Made by a program: the position numbers and the translations under genes
Notes under the pieces: generated by a model
Seen by the model: the letters and a program-made list of their open reading frames with translations, nothing else
Database searches by the model: none
What the model was told of the DNA's origin: nothing
Assembly: GCA_046541875.1 (NCBI GenBank)
Contig: JBKHCL010000056.1
Span: 1-21,243, forward strand
Reading direction: 5' to 3'
Length of the DNA stretch: 21,243 bases
Origin: CAZFPT01 sp046541875
GTDB taxonomy: Bacteria > Planctomycetota > Phycisphaerae > SM23-33
In this document: piece by piece, positions 7,216-14,468 of the stretch
Position numbering within the stretch: the first letter of the stretch is position 1
Layout: each line of letters begins with the position of its first letter

Positions 7216-9020
7216 AACGTCTCGGCTGGGTCATCGCATGGGGCTGGCTTCTGGGTGTGGGTTTCGGCGCGTCCCTGGCGGCGGGCGACGGCCGGCCGGA
7301 CGCCAACGAATACCTGGTCACCGGCAACCGATCGGCGCTATGGGTGGTCCGCCGGCTTGGCGACAAATACGACATCGTCGCCAAACCCATCAGCAAGGAG
7401 TGGACCTGGCAGGCGCGGAGCATGCAAGGTCAGCCGTTGCGGGTCGTCGCGACGGACCGTCGCCTGGTGGCGCTCTTCTCCCAACGGTCGGTGCTGATCC
7501 ACTCGCTGGACACCGACGCGCCCCTCACCGGTGCCTCGCCGGCCGACCCGAATTGGCCCGCGACCACGAACCCGGTCGCCATGTGCCACGCCAACGGGAT
7601 CGGCAAGCACGACGGCAGCATCGTCGCGATCGTGCCGGTGCCTTCGCTGAGGAGCGCCCTGCCGCGCTCGGAGACGACCACCGCCCCCAAGCCGGACGAC
7701 GGACCGGAGGAGTTGGGCTCGGCACACCCCGGACCGATATCGCTTGCGGTGTTCCTCTACCAGGAAAGCGGCTGGCGGCAGGTGGGCTCGCTGCCCTGCG
7801 CGAGGTGGCGCGAAGGCGAGGGGGTGCTGGCCGCCGTCGTCGACCGGACGCTCTACGTGTCCCTGGGCGGGTGTGAGCCCAGACCCGATTCCATCGGTTG
7901 GCCCGAGGAGTACGACCCGGCCGACACGCCGGCCGTCATGCGATTCGACGGCGAGCGATGGCGCGTCATGCTGGCCCGACGCCAGCTGTCGGGAATGACC
8001 CCGGCGGGGATGACGTCCCTGGACACCCACCTGGTGCTGGTGGGGCGATCCGGCGATCGCGCCTTTGCGGACCCCAACGGCCCCCCGACGACCGCGCCCA
8101 CCACCCGGCCCGCCACCCAGCCGACCGACGGGCTGAGACTCTTGGCGATGGACATTCACAGCGGCGCGTGGATCCGCCAGGACATCACGTCGGCCGACGG
8201 CGTGGACACGCCCGGACCTGCGGCGCTGGCGGGAGTCACCCGCCTGGGTGACCGGATTATTCTGGCTTGGACACCGACCGAGCCGAACGCCCCGCTCTTG
8301 CTGGGCAGCGTCGGGCTCAACGGGCAGATCGCCCGCACCGAACCACTGACCATCCTCACCGAACCCGAACCCAGCGGCGACTCGGCCCTGGTGATTGAAA
8401 TCATGATGGGCGCGGTGCTGGTGGCGATGTTCGTCCCCCTGTTCATACTTCGCCCCCGCGGGCCTCAAAAGCCCTTCGGCCTGCCGAAGCTCTACCAGCC
8501 TGGAAACCTGCTCAAACGCCTCATCGCCGGGGCGATCGATCTGCTGCCGTTCATGGCCGTCGCCTCGGCGGCGCTGGGCGCCGAACCTTCGTCCATGGAC
8601 GACGTCTGGGAGATGGCCAACATCAGGAATCACCCGGTGGAGCACGCCTACTGGATGGTCGCGATGCTGGGGGCCTACGTGGTGTATGGCGTGATCATGG
8701 AATACCGATTCGGGGCGACGGTCGGCAAGCTCATCACGCGCCTGCGGGTGGTGGGCAACGGCGGCGAGAAGCCGGACCTGCGGGCGTGCTTCCTGCGGAA
8801 TATCGTGAAGATCGTCGAACTCTCGACGTTCCTGGTGGCCCTGCTGATCGTCCTGCCGATCGTCACGCCTTACCGCCAGCGCCTGGGCGACATGCTCGCC
8901 CGCACCAGCGTGGTCGAGAAGGATTCCATCGAACTCAGCGAGGCCGACAAGTCCTTCGACGTCCCCGAGGAGATGAAATCCGACGGGCCCGGCTCGCCCG
9001 ACCACTCCGATGAGAGCTGA
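7212..9020 (+). CDS. Exported protein with C-terminal RDD membrane domain
   Basis: The 602-residue protein starts with a signal peptide or anchor (residues 1-24, ending ASLAA) and a long extracytoplasmic part (about 25-370) of repeated strand-turn units, perhaps propeller-like. A Thr/Pro-rich linker (PPTTAPTTRPATQPT, near 296-310) interrupts it. A transmembrane helix follows (about 393-414), then an RDD domain (about 430-575): KRLIAGAIDLLP, then YRFGATVGKLITRLRVV, then RQRLGDMLARTSVV, which supply the conserved Arg and Asp residues. RDD proteins are poorly understood; some have been linked to ion transport or antiport. The GTG start overlaps the lipoprotein stop. Joining RDD to a large exported domain suggests sensing or envelope homeostasis, which is inference. 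Confidence 0.85.
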   Translation: MKRLGWVIAWGWLLGVGFGASLAAGDGRPDANEYLVTGNRSALWVVRRLGDKYDIVAKPISKEWTWQARSMQGQPLRVVATDRRLVALFSQRSVLIHSLDTDAPLTGASPADPNWPATTNPVAMCHANGIGKHDGSIVAIVPVPSLRSALPRSETTTAPKPDDGPEELGSAHPGPISLAVFLYQESGWRQVGSLPCARWREGEGVLAAVVDRTLYVSLGGCEPRPDSIGWPEEYDPADTPAVMRFDGERWRVMLARRQLSGMTPAGMTSLDTHLVLVGRSGDRAFADPNGPPTTAPTTRPATQPTDGLRLLAMDIHSGAWIRQDITSADGVDTPGPAALAGVTRLGDRIILAWTPTEPNAPLLLGSVGLNGQIARTEPLTILTEPEPSGDSALVIEIMMGAVLVAMFVPLFILRPRGPQKPFGLPKLYQPGNLLKRLIAGAIDLLPFMAVASAALGAEPSSMDDVWEMANIRNHPVEHAYWMVAMLGAYVVYGVIMEYRFGATVGKLITRLRVVGNGGEKPDLRACFLRNIVKIVELSTFLVALLIVLPIVTPYRQRLGDMLARTSVVEKDSIELSEADKSFDVPEEMKSDGPGSPDHSDES

Positions 9021-9031
9021 GAGGCGCAGCA

Positions 9032-9068
9032 AATCGGCTGACGCGCCATGCGGACGCGCCAGCCGATT
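9032..9068. terminator. Hairpin between convergent genes
   Basis: AATCGGCTG (9032-9040) pairs with CAGCCGATT (9060-9068), and inside it GCGC (9043-9046) pairs with GCGC (9056-9059) after a 2-nt bulge. It lies between the RDD stop (9020) and the sigma factor stop (9114), where a shared bidirectional terminator is expected. Neither side has a good T-run, so it may act with Rho or as a 3' stabiliser. Confidence 0.5.
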
Positions 9069-9113
9069 CATGGCAAAGGGCGGTTCTGCAAACGTCCAAC
9101 TCCCGGTCCTCAG

Positions 9114-10055
9114 CTAGGCGACCAGGTACTCCTCATCCAAGGCCGATCGGATCTTCTCCAGGGCGAGGTTCTGGATCTGCCGGACGCGCTCATTGGTGAG
9201 TCCGACCATCTTCCCGACCTCGGCCAACGTTCGGCCTTTGCGTTTGCGGGTGCCCAGCGCGAACCGCTCGATAACGATGGTCTGCTCGACATCGGTGAGC
9301 TTGGCGCGGTTGCGTGCGAGAATGTCCCGCAGGGCGTCGACGGAGTCTTCCCGCTGCATCTCGTGCTTCATCACGTCGTAATCGCTGCGTTCCAGGTCCG
9401 GGTTGAACTCGGTGGGAAACCGCTGGCGATATCGGCCTGTCTTGGTCGCAAGGCGATTGAACGCCTTGAGAATGGCCCGGCAGGCGTAGGTGGAGAACTT
9501 GAACCCGCGCGAGACGTCGAACTTCTCGACGCTGCGCAGCAGGGCCATGTTTCCCTCACTGACCAGCTCGCCGAAGTCGACGTTGGGGATCCGCGTGCGT
9601 TTGCCCATCGCCAGCACCAGCGCCATGTTCGCGCGAACCAGTTCACTGCGGGTGTGCATCGCCCGGCGGTACCAGTGGACCATTTCCCTGGACCGCGATG
9701 CGATCCGTCGACGGTTCTGCGCCTCGATCAGCCCGGCCAGGCGATAGCGGGCGTAGTTGTATCGTTTGAACATCGTCCGCTCTTCGGCGGCGGTCAGTCG
9801 GCTGCGCCGGGGCGCGGAGGAAATCTCGGCGGCGTCGTCCGGGAAATGCGTCCATACCGGAATCTCGATCCGCGGGCTTGCCGGCCCGAACAACGCATCC
9901 TCGGCCTGGGGCGAGTCGAATTCCTCATGAGGAACGTAGCCCATCTCCTCGGGAATGCGGTGGTAAAGCTGCCGTTCCAGCCGGGACAAACCCTTCAGAT
10001 ACGAAGGAACCTTCTTCAGCCCCGACCCCGTCTTCTGCATCGTTGCCTGCATCAT
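9114..10055 (-). CDS. Sigma-70 family RNA polymerase sigma factor (planctomycete-type)
   Basis: The 313-residue protein has a basic N-terminal extension, a region-1.2-like helix (RLTAAEERTMFKRYN, 86-100), region 2 (about 136-205, with FGELVSEGN at 161-169 and KFDVSRGFKFSTY at 178-190) and region 4 (about 252-310, with helix-turn-helix TLAEVGKMVGLTNERVRQIQ). Where housekeeping sigma factors have two promoter-melting tryptophans after FSTYA, this one reads CRAILKAF, so both are missing. Region 3 is short. I chose the ATG at 10055 because GAGAGG (10070-10065) lies 9 nt upstream of it; an ATG at 10064 would directly abut that site. No anti-sigma factor is adjacent. The target promoters are unknown. 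Confidence 0.93.
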   Translation of the reverse strand: MMQATMQKTGSGLKKVPSYLKGLSRLERQLYHRIPEEMGYVPHEEFDSPQAEDALFGPASPRIEIPVWTHFPDDAAEISSAPRRSRLTAAEERTMFKRYNYARYRLAGLIEAQNRRRIASRSREMVHWYRRAMHTRSELVRANMALVLAMGKRTRIPNVDFGELVSEGNMALLRSVEKFDVSRGFKFSTYACRAILKAFNRLATKTGRYRQRFPTEFNPDLERSDYDVMKHEMQREDSVDALRDILARNRAKLTDVEQTIVIERFALGTRKRKGRTLAEVGKMVGLTNERVRQIQNLALEKIRSALDEEYLVA

Positions 10056-10406
10056 TGCCCCCATCCTCTCATTGCTTTCGGCGACTCGGTCGTCGCCTCG
10101 GTCCTGTCGGACTCACTCGTGTATGAGTATCGGACACTGGTATGGCAAAACTTGAAAAGCCTGAATAGCCTGATACTTACAGGGGCTCCGTTCGCCCGTC
10201 TCAGCCATTCATACGGACCAGCCCCGACGAACCGTTCCACAAACACGAGACATACGTCACTCAGATGCGACCCCGACCCTCGGGCGAAACCACGCAACCC
10301 CAAGAGAACACAAGAGATGCTATCACAGAGGAAAAACACCCCGCACGCGACGATTCACCCGCAACCCGCCGCGACAACGAACCCCCGACAACCTGCTGCC
10401 GGGGCG
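10056..10406. other. Non-coding region upstream of the sigma factor gene
   Basis: No gene is supported here. It contains the sigma factor leader, including a perfect 6-bp-stem hairpin GGCGAC (10080-10085), loop TCGGTC, GTCGCC (10092-10097), which sits about 25 nt before the start codon on the transcript. Next to the DUF962 stop lies an imperfect stem CCCCG (10383-10387) with CGGGG (10400-10404), a weak terminator candidate without a T-run. I do not see a convincing -35/-10 pair. Confidence 0.5.
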
Positions 10407-10646
10407 TTACTTCCGCCCCATCAACCGTCGGACGAGCATTTCCTCGCCGCTGCGGTTCCCTTCGACCTTGTGCCCGATGAATTGTAGGACGTATCCCCCG
10501 ACAAAAAACACCCCCGCCAAGGCCCATTCCTGGAAAATAAGCAGTACCGGCGCCGCCACAAACGACGCGGGGATACCCACCATGTGGATCCAGAAGTTCG
10601 CGGGGTTGCGGTGGCGGTTCATCCAGTTTTCCAGCGGATTGCCCAT
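10407..10646 (-). CDS. DUF962 / Mpo1-like small membrane protein
   Basis: The 79-residue protein matches the DUF962 (YGL010w/Mpo1) pattern: HRNPANFWIHMVGIPAS at 12-28, a hydrophobic stretch (about 23-57), and LQFIGHKVEGN at 54-64. The conserved histidines H12, H21 and H59 are present. Yeast Mpo1 is an iron-dependent dioxygenase that alpha-oxidises hydroxy fatty acids; that the bacterial short form does the same is inference. It is far shorter than the eukaryotic protein but spans the core motif. GGGAG lies 7 nt before the ATG. It starts 32 nt after the MlaE gene, so the two are likely cotranscribed, which suggests a membrane-lipid role. Confidence 0.82.
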   Translation of the reverse strand: MGNPLENWMNRHRNPANFWIHMVGIPASFVAAPVLLIFQEWALAGVFFVGGYVLQFIGHKVEGNRSGEEMLVRRLMGRK

Positions 10647-10678
10647 CGTCTTGCTCCCGGACCCGGCCTGTGGGCAGC

Positions 10679-11506
10679 TCAGCCCAGCAGGACCTTGACG
10701 CCGTAAATGCTCATGTAAAGAGTATTAAGAATCACGCCGATGAATAAATCCAGCCCGAGAATCGCCATGCAGCTGGCCACGAAACTCTCGGTACACGCCT
10801 TGCCGACACCGGCGGCGCCGGGCTTGCAGTGAAAGCCCTTGTAGCAGCAGATCAGGCTCAGCGCCGCCCCGAAGAACACCGCCTTGATGGGCCCGTAGAA
10901 AATGTCGAAGTAGCCCACCACGTTCACCGAATGTCGCCAGAACTCCGCGGCGTTGACGTCGTATACGAACACCGACATGAGATACCCCCCCGCGATGCCC
11001 ATCACGCTTGCGTAGAGCACCAGGATCGGCAGCGCAATCACGCACGCCAGGAACCGCGGGACCACCAGAATCCGCAGCGGGTCGGTGCCCATCGCCCGCA
11101 GCGCGTCGATCTGCTCGGTAACGCGCATGGTTCCCAGCTCTGCCGTCAGCGCCCCGCCGACCCGGCCGGCGAGCATCACCCCCGAAAGCACCGGGCCCAA
11201 CTCCCGAAGCACCGAGAGAATGATGATGGTGCCCATCTGCGCTTCCATGTTGACCGCCTTGAACTGCATGATCGTCTGGACGGCCAGCACCATGCCCACG
11301 AACATCCCGGTCACCATCACCACCGGCAGCGACCGCGTCGCCACGTGGTACAGCTGCGGCCCCAACAACCTCAGCCCGCGCACGCTGAACCCGCTCTGCA
11401 CCAGCCAACCCATGGATCGGCCGCAGAAACGGCAGAAATCGCCGAACGCGTCCACGTCACGCGTGGCCCGCGCGCCGAGTCTCTCGATGGTATTCGTAAA
11501 GACCAT
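10679..11506 (-). CDS. MlaE-type ABC transporter permease
   Basis: The 275-residue polytopic protein carries the MlaE family core, RELGPVLSGVMLAGRVGGAL (101-120) followed by TAELGTMRVTEQIDALRAMG (121-140), with about five membrane helices and normal family length. MlaE permeases sit in the inner membrane and, with an ATPase (MlaF) and an MCE protein (MlaD), move phospholipids between inner and outer membranes. The ATG at 11506 was chosen: AGGGA lies shortly upstream, and starting at 11635 would add 43 residues and overlap the fucosidase gene. Neither MlaF nor MlaD is in the window, which is unusual because they are commonly adjacent. The upstream neighbour is the fucosidase (67-nt gap), the downstream one DUF962. 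Confidence 0.92.
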   Translation of the reverse strand: MVFTNTIERLGARATRDVDAFGDFCRFCGRSMGWLVQSGFSVRGLRLLGPQLYHVATRSLPVVMVTGMFVGMVLAVQTIMQFKAVNMEAQMGTIIILSVLRELGPVLSGVMLAGRVGGALTAELGTMRVTEQIDALRAMGTDPLRILVVPRFLACVIALPILVLYASVMGIAGGYLMSVFVYDVNAAEFWRHSVNVVGYFDIFYGPIKAVFFGAALSLICCYKGFHCKPGAAGVGKACTESFVASCMAILGLDLFIGVILNTLYMSIYGVKVLLG

Positions 11507-11573
11507 GATTCCCTGCTTGTAGCGTCTGAGGGGGCCGGCGGTCAAGCCCAGCCGGAGGGGCCGAACCAGAGAC

Positions 11574-12788
11574 TTACTCCGGAATCCAGAATGTCTTCTG
11601 CTCGGTGAGCGGTTTGGGCGGGCCGTCGAGTTCAAGGGCGATGGTGGTCACCAGCGGATCCGGCAGCGGCGTGGGCAGGTTCTTGAGGAACAATCTGCCG
11701 TCGTCGAGCTGCTCGAACGCCACCGGCGCCCCGCCATCGACCATGCGGGCCGAGAGCACCTTATTGGCCAACTCGGCAAAGCAATACTCGCCGCGCGGGT
11801 CCTTGGTCAGGTGCAGGTACACCGTGTTGCCTCGCACCGTGGTCAGCGAGATGTTGTTCCAGGCGAACGGGCTTCGATCGGTGGTGTCCATGAACTCGCG
11901 GTTGCGGCCGAGCCAGTCGCCGGCCGCCCGCAGGATGTTCAGGGAGGGCTCGGGAATGGTCCCGTCCGGGCGGGGCCCGACGTTCAACAGCAGGTTGCCC
12001 GCCTTGGAGCGTGCGGTGATGAGCATCTTGACCACGTCGGCAGGACCTTTCCAGTTTTCGTCGGTGGCGTGGTAGCCCCAGTTGTCGTTGAGCGTCAGGG
12101 CCGACTCCCACGGGCCGGGCTTGTCCTTGAGCGATTGCTCGGAGACGCGGAAATCGAACGGATCGCCGTTTCGCTCGTTGATGAGAATATCCGGCTGCAG
12201 CTCGCGCACGCGCTGGTTGGCGACCTGTCCGTCCAACGGCCCGGGAATGCAGCCGTCGTACCAGAGGATGTCGATCGTCCCGTAGCGGGTCATGAGCTCC
12301 TCCAACTGGGCCTGGTAATAGGCGATGAACCGCTTGCGGGCGGCGTCGGATTCCCAGTCCTCGCTGACGGGCCAATCGCGCGCGAAGGCGGCGGGATAGT
12401 CCGGATGCGTCCAGTCGGCCACCGAGAAATACAGGCCCACCTTCAGCCCTGCCGACCGGACGGCCTCGACAAACGGGGCGACCAGGTCGCGCCCGGGCCC
12501 GAGACGCGCTGCGTTGAATTCGGTCGTTTCGGTGTCCCAGAGGGCGAATCCGTCGTGGTGGCGCGTGGTGAGCACGACGTACTTCATGCCGCACTCGGCC
12601 GCGAATGTGGCCCAGGCGGCAGGGTCGTACTGCTCGGCGCGGAAGTTTTCGGCGTATTCCCGGCGGTATTCCTCGAAGGGGATCCGCTCGCGGTTCATCA
12701 CCCATTCGCCACGACCGGCCACGGCGTACGGCCCCCAGTGAACGAACATCCCATACCCGGCACGGAGAAACCAATCGCTTCTGGACAC
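11574..12788 (-). CDS. Alpha-L-fucosidase-like glycoside hydrolase, GH29
   Basis: The 404-residue enzyme has the GH29 pattern: RAGYGMFVHWGPYA (9-22, with H18), LTTRHHDGFALWD (73-85), GLYFSVADW (118-126), and TIDILWYDG (171-179), whose D178 matches the family nucleophile. Family enzymes release alpha-L-fucose from glycans with retention of configuration. No signal peptide is seen, so it should act in the cytosol, probably on imported fucosylated oligosaccharides. The C-terminal beta domain (about 310-404) is short. The start is GTG, with GGAAG 6 nt upstream. No sugar transporter, sulfatase or fucose-catabolic gene is nearby; the permease downstream is of the lipid type, so they may share only a transcript. 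The acid/base residue could not be assigned by eye. Confidence 0.93.
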   Translation of the reverse strand: MSRSDWFLRAGYGMFVHWGPYAVAGRGEWVMNRERIPFEEYRREYAENFRAEQYDPAAWATFAAECGMKYVVLTTRHHDGFALWDTETTEFNAARLGPGRDLVAPFVEAVRSAGLKVGLYFSVADWTHPDYPAAFARDWPVSEDWESDAARKRFIAYYQAQLEELMTRYGTIDILWYDGCIPGPLDGQVANQRVRELQPDILINERNGDPFDFRVSEQSLKDKPGPWESALTLNDNWGYHATDENWKGPADVVKMLITARSKAGNLLLNVGPRPDGTIPEPSLNILRAAGDWLGRNREFMDTTDRSPFAWNNISLTTVRGNTVYLHLTKDPRGEYCFAELANKVLSARMVDGGAPVAFEQLDDGRLFLKNLPTPLPDPLVTTIALELDGPPKPLTEQKTFWIPE

Positions 12789-13018
12789 GGCGGACTTCCT
12801 TTCAGATCAACGCTCTGTGGCGGTCGGGCCCATGTCTCTCCGGGCCCGCACAGCCTCGCAACTTGGAGGGAATGCTATCCATCGAGCGATGAAGATGCCA
12901 CCGTTTTCCCCCGCCGACGACGACAAATGCCCGGATCCACCGTACACAGCGGACGAACCGGCCTATCGTGAGCCGGCGCAGGAGTTTTCAGACTCGATTA
13001 AGGATCCGCAATCCATTA

Positions 13019-13033
13019 ATTATTCAGAATAAA
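13019..13033. promoter_or_regulatory. Perfect 15-bp AT-rich palindrome, candidate operator
   Basis: TTTATTCAGAATAAA is a perfect palindrome with 7-bp arms around a central A. It ends 4 bp before the -35 box of the rightward promoter. Its position fits an activator or repressor site, or an UP element; the symmetry favours a dimeric regulator. No regulator gene is adjacent. Confidence 0.5.
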
Positions 13034-13037
13034 GCGC

Positions 13038-13065
13038 TGGACAGATATTGCATGTGTGGTATATT
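13038..13065 (+). promoter_or_regulatory. Sigma-70-type promoter for the PEP-CTERM gene
   Basis: TGGACA (13038-13043) and TATATT (13060-13065) are separated by 16 nt; the -35 has one mismatch and the -10 one mismatch to consensus, and TGG directly before the -10 gives an extended -10 element. Transcription should start near 13072, leaving about 185 nt of 5' UTR. Confidence 0.55.
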
Positions 13066-13071
13066 GAATCC

Positions 13072-13255
13072 CGTGGGAGCAGTCTCCCGGCTGCCGTATG
13101 ACGGGCGCTCACCCGTTGGCGTTGGGGGCTTCTCTCCTGCCGATTGCTCAAAATTGGTTTGTGTTTTTTGCTCGGAGCCCATGTGTATGGAGGGCTCATT
13201 GCTCAATCAAACAGAGGGGCGCTTCGGAGCGCCCGAACGTTAGGGAGGTTGAACC
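13072..13255 (+). promoter_or_regulatory. Structured 5' leader of the PEP-CTERM gene
   Basis: Four simple hairpins occur in order: GGGAG/CTCCC (13075-13079 with 13084-13088), ACGGG/CCCGT (13101-13105 with 13112-13116), GAGCCC/GGGCTC (13175-13180 with 13192-13197) and GGGCGCT/AGCGCCC with loop TCGG (13217-13234). A run of six T lies at 13164-13169. The last hairpin sits 7 nt before the Shine-Dalgarno AGGGAGG (13242-13248), itself 7 nt before the ATG. I recognise no riboswitch class in it. It could control translation, stability or early termination. Confidence 0.45.
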
Positions 13256-14347
13256 ATGTCTAAATGGACGATTGCCATTGTGGCAACATTGGCTGTCTCT
13301 GTGTGCGTACCCAGTGCGCAGGCGGCGTTGGTCAACGGAGACTTTGAGACGACAGAGGGTATCGTGACCGGCTGGTGGCCGGAAACATTCGGAGACTGGG
13401 TCGGCGATGCCGCTTCCTTTGTGGGAACCGATAACGGAATCTCTCCGCAGAGCGGGTCGCAGATGATCCGCTTCGACGGCAGCGATTACCGCGGAAACCA
13501 CCCCACCAATACCGAATCCCAACTCGGTCAGCTTGTGGACCTTACGCCCACCCAAGGCAACGGGACCCACACCGCGGACTTCTCGGGCTGGTTCAACCGT
13601 GTCAGCGGTGATGCCCAGACCGACACGGAGTTCCGCTTGGAAATGTACGCCATGCAGGGCAACCCGGCCAACTCGACGAATATGCGAGTCAACCATACCT
13701 ACCTGGAGAAGACGGAGAGGACGTTCCAGGCTGCCCCCAACAACTGGCAGGAGTTGAGCACCGCGATGCTCATCCCCGACGGTACGGACTTCCTGCTGGT
13801 GTTCGCGGTCGCGGTGGAGAACGTGCACAACGACTTCGCAGCGGAACCCGAATATGACGGCCATTACGCCGACAACTTCCAGTTGAACATCACCGGCCCG
13901 ATCGGCGACGATGATGACCCCGGGGATGACGACGACGATACCCCCCGTGCCACGCTCACCTACGACCAGACCACCGGCGAGGTGACGCTGGACACGCTGG
14001 ACTCGATCACGCAGTTCACGCTGATGAGCCCGAACAAATTCCTCGGCGGGACGAATTTCCCGAACCCGCCGGGAAGCAACATCGACCTGTCCAACGTGAT
14101 CCGCTACACGGATCTCGGCGCCACCGGCTGGACGGGAGTCATCAGCCTCGGCGAGATCCTCGACAGCGGATACACCGAGCAGGAGCTCATCGACATGATT
14201 CTGACCAGCGCCACGTTCTACGTGGATGGCACGAACGGCCCGTGGGACTTCGAGATCGACGTGATCAACGAGATTCCCGAACCGCTCACCATGTCCCTGC
14301 TGGCGACCGGTGGTTTGGCTGTCCTCCTGCGTCGACGAAAGAAGTAG
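13256..14347 (+). CDS. PEP-CTERM sorting-domain secreted protein
   Basis: The 363-residue protein has a signal peptide (1-23, ending SAQA) followed by the LVNGDFET opening typical of secreted jelly-roll domains. It has two beta-rich domains (about 25-213 and 230-338) joined by an aspartate-rich linker (217-228, nearly all Asp), and a C-terminal PEP-CTERM signal: IPEP (340-343), a hydrophobic segment (344-358), and the basic tail RRRKK. PEP-CTERM proteins are exported, then processed at this signal by an exosortase, often in bacteria that make exopolysaccharide. No exosortase is in the window. The acid linker may bind Ca2+ or act as a spacer. AGGGAGG 7 nt upstream is a strong ribosome site. 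A strong terminator follows, so it is probably monocistronic. The precise role is unknown. Confidence 0.93.
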   Translation: MSKWTIAIVATLAVSVCVPSAQAALVNGDFETTEGIVTGWWPETFGDWVGDAASFVGTDNGISPQSGSQMIRFDGSDYRGNHPTNTESQLGQLVDLTPTQGNGTHTADFSGWFNRVSGDAQTDTEFRLEMYAMQGNPANSTNMRVNHTYLEKTERTFQAAPNNWQELSTAMLIPDGTDFLLVFAVAVENVHNDFAAEPEYDGHYADNFQLNITGPIGDDDDPGDDDDDTPRATLTYDQTTGEVTLDTLDSITQFTLMSPNKFLGGTNFPNPPGSNIDLSNVIRYTDLGATGWTGVISLGEILDSGYTEQELIDMILTSATFYVDGTNGPWDFEIDVINEIPEPLTMSLLATGGLAVLLRRRKK

Positions 14348-14408
14348 GACGCCGAAAAAATACAGGAACGATCCTCGCCGAGAGCCGGCGATCCAACCTC
14401 CAGAACAG

Positions 14409-14445
14409 CGCAGCCGGTTTCCCCGCAGAAATCGGCTGCGTTTTT
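14409..14445 (+). terminator. Rho-independent terminator
   Basis: CGCAGCCGGTTT (14409-14420) pairs over 12 bp with AAATCGGCTGCG (14429-14440), including one G-T wobble, around an 8-nt loop, and is followed by TTTTT (14441-14445). It lies 61 nt after the PEP-CTERM stop and before the convergent tilS stop. The T-run is on the plus side only, so it mainly serves the PEP-CTERM gene. Confidence 0.9.
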
Positions 14446-14468
14446 GTGCGCTGACCGTCGCTCCCGGC

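Larger units (their letters stand above)
12789..13255. other. Divergent intergenic region upstream of fucosidase and PEP-CTERM genes
   Basis: This 467-bp region has no convincing gene. The right half carries the palindrome, promoter and structured leader listed separately. The left half must hold the promoter of the minus-strand fucosidase operon, but I see no clear -35/-10 pair there. Bases around 12990-13033 are markedly AT-richer than the surroundings. Confidence 0.6.

Noticed and set aside
7338..9071. 577-codon open frame on the minus strand
   Set aside because: It is a shadow of the RDD gene, with low-complexity Arg/His/Gly-rich translation and no family signal.
9048..10487. 479-codon open frame on the plus strand
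   Set aside because: It is antisense to the sigma factor gene and runs into non-coding DNA, with no motif and no ribosome site.
11811..12971. 386-codon open frame on the plus strand
   Set aside because: It is antisense to the fucosidase, which has the GH29 motifs; the frame has no coding signal.
13072..13255. Known riboswitch (for example c-di-GMP, cobalamin or SAM) in the PEP-CTERM leader
   Set aside because: The hairpins are there, but I could not find conserved core sequences of any class I know. It is reported as an unassigned structured leader.
14341..14368. A-rich stretch just after the PEP-CTERM stop as a terminator
   Set aside because: It forms no stem. The real terminator is the 12-bp hairpin with T5 at 14409-14445.
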